From positions 558,001-622,000 of the forward strand of contig JADANN010000148.1 in assembly GCA_018806985.1 (NCBI GenBank): a stretch of 64,000 nt of DNA. Direction: 5' to 3'. The stretch is from Angiostrongylus vasorum (Eukaryota > Nematoda > Chromadorea > Rhabditida > Metastrongylidae). A program made the position numbers and the translations under genes. This document shows positions 29,399-39,015 of the stretch, piece by piece. Numbering within the stretch: position 1 is the stretch's first letter; each line of letters opens with the position of its first letter. Below the pieces are notes generated by a model. That model was given only the letters and a program-made list of their open reading frames with translations, was not told the DNA's origin and made no database searches.

Positions 29399-30155
29399 AT
29401 GTTACGCGTCTACTTACACGTCTCGATGCTCACCGTCTTCATATCCTTTTCGGCTGCATTTCATAGCACCCAGATAGATCGGGTAAGTTGTGCTTTGTAG
29501 TTAGAGAAGAATTCAGTTAGATTCAAAGTTCAGCTTATTCTAATGTGTTTTTTTCAAATAGCTTTCCTATTAGCTTTAGAATGATGATGTCTTGAATGCG
29601 TTCAACTTGCCGTTTCACGCAATTGACAAACGAAATCCATTTTATGGTCTTTTCAAGTATGTATGAGCTTTTGTTTACGTTTTCAAAAAGCTTATTGCTT
29701 CTCATCCAAACATCAGCCTATGGTATCAAATACGCCTTCCGGGTCTTAGTAGGTTTCCATTGTAGAGACAAAGTTCTTTTGTCATTAATTCTCTGGAGCA
29801 TGAACATATCCATTAACCCTTACGCGACGATGACCGCAATAGGAGTCACTCGATGTGAAAATAACGGCCGCTTTGGACTTAGATCAATACCAAAGCTTAA
29901 TACACAAGAAAGACCATCTCAGCTCAAAGTGAACTTTATTAGTTGCAGGAAGAACTAGTGAAGGCTTCAATTCTTTGCCTACATAGTGGAAACCCTGGTG
30001 TTTTCCTGCAATGAGATTCTGATTTCTTGGAGCTCACGACATATACTTCTATTTTTTTGCTTCAGGACTCATATTTCGGAAATGAAAGCAAAGAACAAAT
30101 GGGATTTCGTCCAGCAGACCAAATAATGTTTTGCAGTGCACCGTTTATGTTTTGA
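29399..30155 (+). CDS. small secreted protein, candidate neuropeptide-like precursor
   Basis: ATG 29399 follows TTTTTTTCAG|GTA, a good trans-splice site. Exon 1 (29399-29482) encodes MLRVYLHVSMLTVFISFSAA and FHSTQIDR: a basic start, a hydrophobic core and a small-residue end, hence a signal peptide. Donor CGG|GTAAGT. Exon 2 (29580-29656) follows CTTTAG and encodes NDDVLNAFNLPFHAI, DKR, NPFYGLFK. The KR pair is a prohormone cleavage site, and FYGLF loosely recalls tachykinin FxGLM, but no amidation Gly follows. The donor AA|GTATGT joins in phase to exon 3 (from 29766, CCATTGTAG), DKVLLSLILWSMNISINPYA onward. Exon 3 either ends at TAG 29958 or splices (AAA|GTGAAC, 29928) to 30066-30155 after TTTGCTTCAG, DSYFGNESKEQ and ending FCSAPFMF. 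Family not recognised. Exons 1-2 are better supported than 3-4. Read without splicing, exon 2 would end at TGA after FKYV. Confidence 0.45.
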
Positions 30156-30962
30156 GATGCAGTTATATCTTTAGAGCTTGTAAAAGCGTAAATCCATCTT
30201 TTATCAATTCTTCGAAATTTTGAACCCTAAGCATATTCAAATTTTGAGGTGAACTCTGCAGATACCCCATTTCCGACTTTCGAATCTATAAACTAGTGAG
30301 CTCCTGAAATAGTTACTGGCTGATCAATTGTCGTCAGTTGTCGAAAAACAGACTCGTCGCGAAAAGGTTAACGAATCACAAGAAGAGAAACCATTCTTAA
30401 CGTAAAGCGATCACCGAATCGTTTTCACTGATCCAAGCCCAAGGCATAGTTCTGCTTCCTCAATTAAACAACTTTTTGCACACATCTTTCAAATCAGGCG
30501 AATAGTTGATGAGATTTTTGGACGGTGTCTCTCATCAAAAGAACATATGTAAATGTTGGTGCAGCGAGCAGCTATGGAAACTGAACATATTTTCGAAACT
30601 CCGTAGAAATGACTGAACATCATGGAAATAATAAATATGTTGTTAAAAGAAGCTTTTTAGAAAGTTGTACTACGACTCACGTAAGCCCGTCTATCTGGAG
30701 AGCCCCTTCTTTGAGAAAAGGTCTTGGTAAAATCAGGCATGCACTGATGTTTCTTGAATTTCTATTACGTTACTGTGAATCGTTGAGACTAGTAGTAGAA
30801 AGTGTTATTGCGTAATTTTTCCTTAACCTACTGATATACAAATGTTTGGAATAAATGTTGCATTTCCTCTAGTTTTAAACATCAACACCTTTCTAAAGGT
30901 TTATATTCGCGTTCAGTTATCATGTAGAATGGTGGTACAGAACTTATATTTTCAAAGAACTA
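30156..30962. other. no gene recognised
   Basis: AT-rich. The only notable frame (30609-30815, +) has no hallmark. Confidence 0.4.
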
Positions 30963-31080
30963 AACCACATAACCACAGTGGTGCTGAGATATTTTCAAAA
31001 CTCCGACCGCAGGTGTCTGCGGTGGGAATGAACGTGGGCTAACGCGTTCACCACCACAACATGCGGGTCCTTCGTTTCGC
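30963..31080 (-). repeat. SINE-like family C, copy 2
   Basis: Reverse orientation: CCACAGTGGTGCTGAGATAT body end, then GTGGGAATGAACGTGGG and GTTCACCACCACAACATGCG head. 3' end truncated. Confidence 0.55.
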
Positions 31081-31477
31081 GAAATCACACAAGCTATATA
31101 ATCTGATCGAAATCAGAGGAATGTTTGGTGAAAAATATGTGAAAGGATGCACCCAAACATCGAACATTAAGTTACAATTATTTACCAGTATAGCACACAA
31201 AATATTTGAAGCCCACAATGCATAATAGTTCATATAAATAAGGTTTAGACCCTAATTTAGCGATCTACCCCTTCCCCCACTTGTTGTTGATTTATCCATT
31301 CCACTGTACATTAAATAGATATTGCAGGGCCACTTTATGCATTCAAATCAACTTCACTCAAGTGTGCTTCTCCACCATTGATGTACGCTCGCTGTTCACC
31401 TAAAAGAACAATTATGAATACGGTTGAATACACCAACCTCTGATGAAGTCATCCATTAGTAAAACTATGCCGAAAAT

Positions 31478-31625
31478 AGCCTATGTAACCACAATCGTGG
31501 TGAGATGTTTGCAAAACTCCGGTCCGCAGATGTTTACGGTGAGGATTGAACACGTTATTACCCTTTCTGGGGAAACGTCCACACCATGCGTGTCCTTCGT
31601 TTTGCGCTTCTCTCAGCCGTGTTTT
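31478..31625 (-). repeat. SINE-like family C, copy 3
   Basis: Reverse orientation, with ACCACAATCGTGGTGAGATG, AAACTCCGGTCC, GGATTGAACACG (B-box-like in reverse) and CACACCATGCGTGTCCTTCG. Faces copy 4 head to head. Confidence 0.6.
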
Positions 31626-31778
31626 ATAGGTGCTGTAAGCAATAACCGGTCAGCGGGATTAGTTTGGGGAGCCCTAATCGGCATTGAACCCAGTTATGCT
31701 GCAGCTATGGTGTAGATCACAATTTAATCACTTTTTTATTTATTACCTATACCTTTTTCATGGCAGGGGTACCTTCAC

Positions 31779-31955
31779 GGCTGAGAAAAGGAGGATATAA
31801 GGACCCGCATGGTGTGGCGGTGAATACGTTAGCCACTGAGAGGGGGAAATAGACAGCTACGCTCCACACTTTTTTTCAAATGTCTCAGCATCATTGTGGC
31901 TGCATTTCACGTCATCCGCTGCCATGAAAAAAGAATAGGCAGTAAATTAGAATTG
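31779..31955 (+). repeat. SINE-like family C, copy 4
   Basis: CACGGCTGAG, then ACCCGCATGGTGTGGCGGTG, AATGTCTCAGCATCATTGTG, GCTGCCATGAAAAAAGAATA and GGCAGTAAATTAG. Its head inverts that of copy 3, so the pair could fold into a hairpin. Confidence 0.6.
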
Positions 31956-32074
31956 ATTATATAGCCTATGTAGTTCTCTTTCATTACCACTATAACTGCT
32001 CTTATTGTCCTTATTGCATTATTTTTGTCATAGGCATTATTAGGCGACAAACCACCATATGTACAACATTGTGC

Positions 32075-32345
32075 GGCGTACACATTTGCATTTGATCCGT
32101 TTCCTCATATCCATCATCAATGAATGCCTTTGAAACTCTTGTGCCTGCATTTGACAACGACTTGAGGATTTTCGCGTTCTTTACGATTGTCGTTAAAATG
32201 TTGGTTAATTCGATTCTCCCTGATGTTCTGATGGGATATCCACACTGATGGGATATCCACACTTCGACGCTTTCACGTGACTAGAGAGAGTGATCAGCTC
32301 CCAAACAAATTTAGTGCTAATTTCCCAACTCCGCCAGTAAAGCTG
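32075..32345. repeat. dispersed repeat F, copy 1, with 17-bp tandem duplication
   Basis: TTGATCCGTTTCCTCATATC, CATCATCAATGA and, further on, TCCCAAACAAATTTAG with AATTTCCCAACTCCG loosely match 61795-62060. TGATGGGATATCCACAC is repeated in tandem at 32229-32262. The start also resembles the foldback arm at 47318-47345. Confidence 0.35.
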
Positions 32346-32563
32346 GCTCGGTGGGTCTGGCATAGGGTGAAAAACGGACATGGGTAGGTTAGGCCGTTGC
32401 CGTGCGCTGACCGACTATCCATGTAGGTCTTACTTCGTATTAAATCGAAATTTTGCAGTCGCTGCCTTCCTAAAGTTTAACGCAGGATAGTATATCGTTA
32501 CCCCTTGCGTAACGTTCGTTTCTTTTCTGAAAGGAAAGCGGGAAATGTTTCGTATTCAAGAAA

Positions 32564-32923
32564 ATGAGCTTCCATATTAACTACGAATTAATATTTGTTT
32601 GCTCTTTGTGCCAAATGTTAGCGAAACACTGCCGTCACAAATATCGACAGGGAGCGGTCTCAGCGGTACCACTAAACAATCCGATTGTTCGAAAGTCCCA
32701 GTGTGAAAGTCCTAGCCGGCTGCAAGCCATCGCCAACTCATATCCGAATTTGAATATCTCTGCAGACGGGTGGCAAAAGAAGACTTTGAGAAGCGGGAAC
32801 AACAATAGTAGATGCAGCTACGAGGTTTTAAAAATGATCCACACTTCATTCCGAAACATTTCGAAATATTGCAGTAACTGCAACCAGGACAGTGTGGAAC
32901 ATTACCCACGGTTTCCACGTTGA
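32564..32923 (+). CDS. hypothetical protein, 119 codons
   Basis: Open from ATG 32564 to TGA. Contains CESPSRLQAIANSYPNLNIS, ADGWQKK, a Ser/Asn patch and SKYCSNCNQDSVEHYP near the end. Several Cys but no clear zinc-finger spacing. Not recognised. It lies 30 bases from the convergent minus-strand gene, which could share its 3' side. Confidence 0.3.
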   Translation: MSFHINYELIFVCSLCQMLAKHCRHKYRQGAVSAVPLNNPIVRKSQCESPSRLQAIANSYPNLNISADGWQKKTLRSGNNNSRCSYEVLKMIHTSFRNISKYCSNCNQDSVEHYPRFPR

Positions 32924-32951
32924 ATATTTTTTATTTGCCTTTTCTCAGCAA

Positions 32952-33640
32952 TCATCCTGTCAACCAGAACAGCATTCTAAGTAGGTAGTTCTGCAACCAT
33001 GTAACTGACGTTTCTGTCGTCCTACCCGTTCTTGACAGTATCGTACATTCTCGGCTAAGACTAATTGTCAGCGGAGAACAAAAAGAATGGCTGTGGGGTC
33101 GTTTGCCAAATGAATTGGTGGCAGTGTGAAAGTAGTGAGGCCATTTTTTGGAAATGATTAATTTGAAAGCAATGACTTCCATACTGTAAGCGTCAACGCT
33201 CAGTCGCATTTGCAGACGCATTTTTTCGACATTGTCTTTCAAATTTTTTAATCCTTCGACTCTCCACAATAAACCCTTCAGTGATCTGTAAATGATGAAG
33301 TGGTAACCAATCATCTGCAATCAAATGAGTTCGTAATTTTCAAACCTATGTGGTGATCCCAAGAGAAGACATGAATGTCATTCAAAAAATAAACTTCAGA
33401 AGGACAATAAAATGACGAACATACCTTTCAAGACGATTTTTAATCAGTATTGCCCAGGTCTCAGCACGCTTTGTACATGAACCAAGAATTGGTGACTCAC
33501 GTCTGATTACATCGAGCAACAGCAAGTGGTCATTCTTGTTCTTAAGCAAAAAGTAGCTCCATGTTCTGTTGAAGTATTTCGATATTTGAAAAGTAGCAAA
33601 AAATTTCTTTTTTATTACTAGCTCAATCGTTTACGGCAGA
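32952..33640 (-). CDS. SANT/MADF-like DNA-binding-like protein, two exons seen
   Basis: Upstream exon (about 33640-33425) encodes FQISKYFNRTWSYFLLKNKN, then DHLLLLDVIRRESPILGSCT and KRAETWAILIKNRLE. It ends in AAAG|GTATGT at phase 2. Downstream exon starts at 33285 after ATTTACAG and continues in phase: RSLKGLLWRVEGLKNLKDNV, EKMRLQMRLSVDAYSMEVIA, FKLIISKKW. The pattern (LL-VI, W-I-NRL, then L-WRVE-LK-LK) is that of the three-helix SANT/Zeste-like or MADF domains of DNA-binding proteins. This is a judgement from the pattern, not a match to a named gene. The frame stays open to TGA 32952, but the last 40 codons overlap a ribozyme-like remnant and may be non-coding. The start exon and true end were not found. 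Confidence 0.5.
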
Positions 33641-36154
33641 ACAGAGTGGAGAAAGTGCTTATGGTTGTTTAATTGTGACACACAGCAAAGGCTCGTTCTC
33701 TGTAGACGCAGAGGATACAGAGCTATTCTGAATGAAGCGAGTTACAAAGCGCCACATCTTCCACTGAACCATACATATTCCCAGCAGTTTTTGTGCGCGG
33801 TCTGGGAACACCGCTATGGGGGGCAATGTCACGAGAATGAAAAAGAGTTGCACGGTTGGTAATCAATTAACCTCAGTAATGTACATCAGTTGAACATTTT
33901 CTAGTGTTGGTAATATACGAGAGACTACTAGATCTTAAGTTGGTATGATCAGTGATGGCGCCGGTTGAAAACTGTACGCTTCGGTCAATCGTGGTGCTAG
34001 TTCCTATCCTTGCACGTGCAATACCAAAAATCACTTGAATTCGAATGATCACACCAACTTCCCACGCATGGTCACCTTCCGAGTTACTGGGGGAACTGAC
34101 TCACCGAACCAAAACTAAAGTATGTCACCTACAGAGTCAAGCTACTACCATTTCTGGATAGAAGATCCTGTCACAAAATAATGGCATGTCCTTTGTCGTT
34201 TACCCGTCTATTGTTTATTAGTCCATCTTTCACAACGCTCTACCATCTCACCTGGCCATGTATCGTTTTTTAACCTACTCAAATATGGATCGGAGTCACA
34301 GTTTTCTATACGTTAACGCACTAGACTTCTCTTGAAATAGGTGCAACTATGTGCACCACAGATCCTCACAAGGACTGTCCTCAAGTGCATACCAAAGACT
34401 TTGGATCAAGTCTAGCCACTTCAGCAAGCATAGTTTTGACAAAGATCTGTTGTATGAACGACCTGCGAGGGCTGTCAAAACTCATTGGCGTCTGTCAGAA
34501 ATATCTACTGCCGTTTATCCTAATTCTTGTCGACTGCAGAAATCGTTTGAAAACATTGAAACCCATGCCTTTTAGCACCCTCTTGTCGACGTAAGAATGA
34601 GCCAGACCAACATGAGAACTCTAGCTGGCATTATCGGAAACGGACGTGAAAATACAACTATTCTATTTTTTTCCTTGTCGGCTTCACAGAAAAAGAAATC
34701 AGACAAAGTGACACTATTCTGCCGAAGAAGTAGATTGCAGAGTAGGGAAGTTAACGCCGTCGCTTGATTATGACAATAAGGACAACCACATTGATTCCTG
34801 TAAATAAGCCAACGTTCTTCGGACGACAACACGGCCTTTTGAGAACTGCTAGCAAAGAAAAAAACGACACCAGAAGAACTTAGCAGAAACGAGAAAAAAG
34901 TAAATCTGCACATAAATCGGAAGAGAATTCCGTTAAGTGAAAAAACATTACGAAGTAAACAAAGCGAATTGGATGGTTCTCTGATTGCAGAGATCACATC
35001 ATACATTTATCTAAGGCATGCTGTAGTCGAGAATAACATGAAAAAGAATTATAAACAAGAATGAGGGCAACATTGATGCACAGGATGTATTCATCCTCTA
35101 GAGCGATCACTTAGAATATTAGTGAAGATGTTTGTGGCACACCTCTTATTCGCACCTGGGAACCTTTAAACGCCTAGTCACACCTAATCACACTTGGGAA
35201 CGGTTTCCTTATCGGAGAATGAATAATGTTCAACTTCTTTACAAAAGATGGAAAAGAAATGGCTACCATAAATGCTAACGTTGGGACTGTCTGCCAACGA
35301 AAATCATAAGCGAAATCATAAGCGACCAAGATAAATTATTTCAATAGACTAATCCTGCCGCCCAAGGTTCTCAAAGAATAATTGAACAGTGCAAGAAAGT
35401 GGTGTCACTGAGCTGACTGGAGTTCTTTACACTAGGAAACCTGCGATGGTCACTACCACCGAAATACCGAATGCGATTGGCCGTGGTACCCACGCTGGCA
35501 CGTCGGTCTGCACCTCACGACCGCAGTCGCTCATCTCACTTACGCAATATGAGTTTATAGCGAGCAGAATACTACTCTCGATTAGGCATCTGTTGAGCAG
35601 GTAACCATACTTATTCCAAGGCATAGATATCAGCGTAGCGATTCTAACGGCATGTCTGAACAGCTGTCACACCTATCAACAAACTTTGCTAAGGGGAACT
35701 AGCAGAACTTAAACCATCGTCCATTCATATAATTCTAAGTGATGACTTAAAGCACAGAGGTTTTAAAACGGCTTCCAAAATTGCCATAGTTTCTCGCACA
35801 AAAGTCGTCCTGCTTTGCAGTTGTTCTAGGCGATGCTATTTTTTCTCATGTACACTAAACATTCTTCTTATACGTCAGAGAGCTCTAATGCGGTGGGTAA
35901 GTTTTGTACAAAGGACATATTTTTAATGTGATCGAGCGATACAGAAATACGTCTTCAGTGATGAGGCTCCGGTTCGCCTTCCCGTTCTACTCTACTAAAC
36001 CTACGGTCCATCCAAACACAAAGCATAACCATTGCTTGTGGTGAAGATCTAGAAGCGCTTTAGCAGAGACATCGAGGGATTTCGTATAGAAGCGACTCAG
36101 CTATAATCCAGCTGTATTCATGAAAAAGGATCGAAATCCTTAAGCAGTAGCCGG
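33641..36154. other. intergenic, two unclassified minus-strand frames
   Basis: A 144-codon minus frame at 35006-34572 has hydrophobic patches and Cys pairs but no recognised domain. A 65-codon minus frame at 35624-35427 ends in a hydrophobic segment PIAFGISVVVTIAGFLV, with an internal GTAAGT. Neither is strong enough for a gene call. Confidence 0.3.
35427..35624 (-). CDS. possible small membrane protein, 65 codons
   Basis: Starts MPWNKYGYLLNRCLIESSIL, contains a polar middle (SDCGREVQTDVPAWVPRP) and ends with one predicted membrane helix. TGC|GTAAGT in the middle could be a donor and GTGCAG|ACC an acceptor, so it may be two exons. Family unknown. Confidence 0.25.
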   Translation of the reverse strand: MPWNKYGYLLNRCLIESSILLAINSYCVSEMSDCGREVQTDVPAWVPRPIAFGISVVVTIAGFLV

Positions 36155-36305
36155 ATAAAAAGGATAAAGCTCTCGGCGTTGATCACTCCCCTGCGGGATG
36201 CGCCATGCATTCGACTTCGTTAAGATTCGTTTGGAGGTGACTGAATGCATATCTGGCCTTTACAATGACTCGCGGTGGCCTACCGATGCATCGAGCCAGT
36301 GTTGC
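36155..36305 (-). repeat. SINE-like family A, copy 3 (partial)
   Basis: Reverse orientation: AAAGCTCTCGGCGTTGATCA, GCATTCGACTTCGTTAAG, TGGCCTTTACAATGACTCGC and GGTGGCCTACCGATGCATCG. The tRNA-like head is missing beyond 36305. Confidence 0.65.
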
Positions 36306-36924
36306 CCCAACTAAGAGTTACTTCACTTTAGTATGTTTGCTATCATCATGATCCTTGTCCCTTGCCTTCACACGATGTTATAAAAAGGTAACACTCTGAT
36401 TGTACATCAGTTCGATGCACAACGTTGGTTCCATTGAATTAATTTTTCTCTTCTGAGCTTGGGACCTACTTCTACTTTCACCAAACTCTTGTTGTCGTAG
36501 ATTTTACATGTTATAAAAGGTTTGAAAGAAAACAGTAGAAAGCATCATCAAATTAAGATGGACGATCAAGGAATTGTGGATGTCGTGAAACGATTTCCTT
36601 CCTGGGCACTTGGGTCTAAGGTTTCAACAACAGCAACACGAACTGCAAGGATTCGCAGCAAAATTTGCGGTTGGACACATTCGAAGAAAATACCAGTGCA
36701 CCTGAGTGAATTAATCGTTCATTTCGAAGCATCCGAAATGTTCACTGGTCCTGTTGGATAAGTGCACTTCCCTAAATTTTTTTTCCTCGTGCTTCAGAAG
36801 TCACTTCTAAACGAATGGTGCTCATTCACGTTTTCTTTAGTGTCCCACGAGAAAAGTTGCTTACTTCCGTTTTAAATGAAACGTTTATGTTTATCCATGT
36901 GTAGAAAGGACGAATCGGCTTTGA
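36306..36924. other. no gene recognised
   Basis: Contains a 79-codon + frame (36522-36761), basic and without hallmark. Confidence 0.3.
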
Positions 36925-37080
36925 ACTCATTTAGGTGAAGTTGCCTGGGATTGATAGTCGCGGGTTCGCTGTTGGCCTACAGTTCCGAGTTTTGCAAATG
37001 TCTCAGCATCGTTCTGGTCGCATTTTCATACATTACCTTGCTATGGAAAAAATATCAGGCACTAAATTAAAAGTTGAATA
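36925..37080 (+). repeat. SINE-like family C, copy 5
   Basis: GTCGCGGGTTCGCTGTTGG (B-box-like), AATGTCTCAGCATCGTTCTG, CCTTGCTATGGAAAAAATAT and CAGGCACTAAATTAAAAG. Confidence 0.6.
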
Positions 37081-37189
37081 ATCACCATTTGGTTTTTGTT
37101 AAGTTTTCCAGTTATTTAACTGAGACCGTCGCACAGAGTACTACATGCGTCACGAATGTGACCGACTAAGGTCAGAAAAAAATCAACAT

Positions 37190-37650
37190 GAGGTATGGCG
37201 CTAGGTCACACACGATATAAAAACACTCCTCTTTGAGGTCTATTTTTTGGATTTTTGGAATTTGCGTAAATCGCCTCAAGAACTTTTTTTCGTATGCGTC
37301 TTAGATTTTTGTGCCAGGATACCGACTTTTCTTCAAAATCCTCTCCATTATGTCTGTGCCCTATGCGTGCCTAGTTGAGTGCTTCGCTTTACAGTTTCCA
37401 ATTTTCCAGCTAGTTGTTGTTTTAGACCGATGATGCAGATCGGTCTACCTTTTTCTTCAATGAATTCGTCCCTACGTGCTTTATAAGGGATTGGGTATAT
37501 TGCATCCAAAGTTATGAAACCGCTTTTTCTACCGTTAGGTGTTTTTATAGACGATCATAGAAACGCTTACGAAATAGTTGGCGTCTTTAAGTGTTCAGTG
37601 GTGTTCTAATCAGTGCTCGCATCTTCACAACAGCCGACTAATGAATTGAA
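37190..37650 (-). mobile_element. Penelope-like element remnant (GIY-YIG C-terminus)
   Basis: Heavily decayed minus-strand coding sequence for the end of the PLE protein. IPKIQKIDLKEECFYIVCDL followed by APYLMLIFF matches the family's C-terminal consensus (NPK-N-KEEC-, LAPYL-L). Many stops. It abuts the RTE piece at 37690, in the same orientation. Confidence 0.55.
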
Positions 37651-37689
37651 TAAGTCCTAGTTTGTGGTGATTCTGGGACTTCTGGGACT

Positions 37690-39015
37690 TCGGTTTTTGA
37701 ATTCAGCAGCTTTTTTCTCCTTACCGCGAGAAATAGAATCTAACACGAAGGAGACGGTGGTCTGATCCCGTGTAGAATTTTGAGGCAACAGTGGCATCGC
37801 TTAAGCAAAACCTTCTATTTACTATGATGTGGTCTATTTCGTTATGGTACTCTCCATTGGGAGGCTCCCACGTCCAGCGTTGAGAGTGGGGCTTCTAGAA
37901 TTGCGAGTTAGCATGAATGGCCTTGGTCGCCATGATAAACTCAGATAGCCGCTCACCCTGTTCGTTCCATTCTAATCCATGGATCCCAATGTGACGTTCT
38001 TTAGACGTTCTTTGGTCCAATCTTGGCATTGAAATCTCTATTGATGACCTTGAAGAATGTATGGTCTTCTCTGTAGAACTTCTCCAAGTCCATGTAGAAC
38101 GCTTCGACTTCTTTGCCATAGTTTGATGATGGCGCGTAAACGACGAAGATTGTCAAAGCCGGTATTGATCCACATCGTTTCAATCGTAAACGTTCGATTT
38201 GGGTTGTAAGCTGTTCGAATGAATCGATGTTCATGGACAAACTCGTTGACGAGAACTCCGACGCCGCCCACTCCTCATACTGTCGCATGTTCCAAGGAAC
38301 AGTTCTTCTCCGGTGTTACAGACCGCGTTCAATGGAACGCATCGTCTCGTCTCGTCCAGCCGATGACGTGGTACCTAATCCTTCTTGCTTGCATGAGCAA
38401 GTCTTCTATGGAGGACTCGGATGCAAGTGTACGTCCATTGTAGGTACAGACCGTCACCATAGTTCTTCGTGATCCAGGCAGCTTCCATTGGCCCTGAGAT
38501 TTTAGCAGCTTCTGCGTACTCGTCCTGCCCAACGCTGCGAAAGTCGGGCTCTTTCGGGGTCAGGGGAATGAGGCCCGTTTTTTTTTACTGTGCTTAGCAT
38601 TTTGATACCCACGTATAGCTTGCTGGGCTCTGAACGTTAGGTATACTCACGGGTAGGTTGCCAGGCTCTCCCGGAGTGCACATGGAGCTTATTTGTTGGA
38701 GGCGAGTCCTAACCGCCTCCCCATATACTTACCTGTAACTTGATTGTAGGCTTTTGGCCGATTTGACTCGTAGAATACAATCCGCATAAACGAGAACGCA
38801 CCCACATACGCATGCATGAATACTCCTAGCAAATACAGAAAGTATGTGCTAAATCGGCGCAGCAGAAACAGGGAGTCCATGCCCTGGATCCATCTGCGTC
38901 TCATGGAGGCAACGGTCGCTTTTCGTCCGCGATTAGCCCCCCTATCTGCCACCTGGGGACGCGCTACGTAGCCTCGCGACTAACCGGCTTGATATCCTTC
39001 ATATGAGGGAGATCC
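37690..39015 (-). mobile_element. RTE-type LINE, 5' UTR and endonuclease domain
   Basis: 5' UTR at about 39015-38490, then minus-strand coding: [20 protein letters not shown] (endonuclease start), a frameshift near 38310, [52 protein letters not shown] (metal/active-site D-N), [29 protein letters not shown] and FYTGSDHRLLR (the terminal SDH motif). The reverse transcriptase part is missing beyond 37690. A near-identical leader and start are at 1-745. Its 5' end meets PLE coding sequence directly at 39016. Confidence 0.8.

Noticed and set aside
33004..33040. Hammerhead-like motif on the minus strand (GAAACGTCAG block)
   Set aside because: The 5' core reads TGTCAAGA, not CTGANGA, and stem I does not pair; at best a remnant, so not listed as a ribozyme.
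34572..35006. 144-codon minus frame as a membrane-protein gene
   Set aside because: No clear helix pattern, splice sites or motif; could be chance. Kept only as a note.
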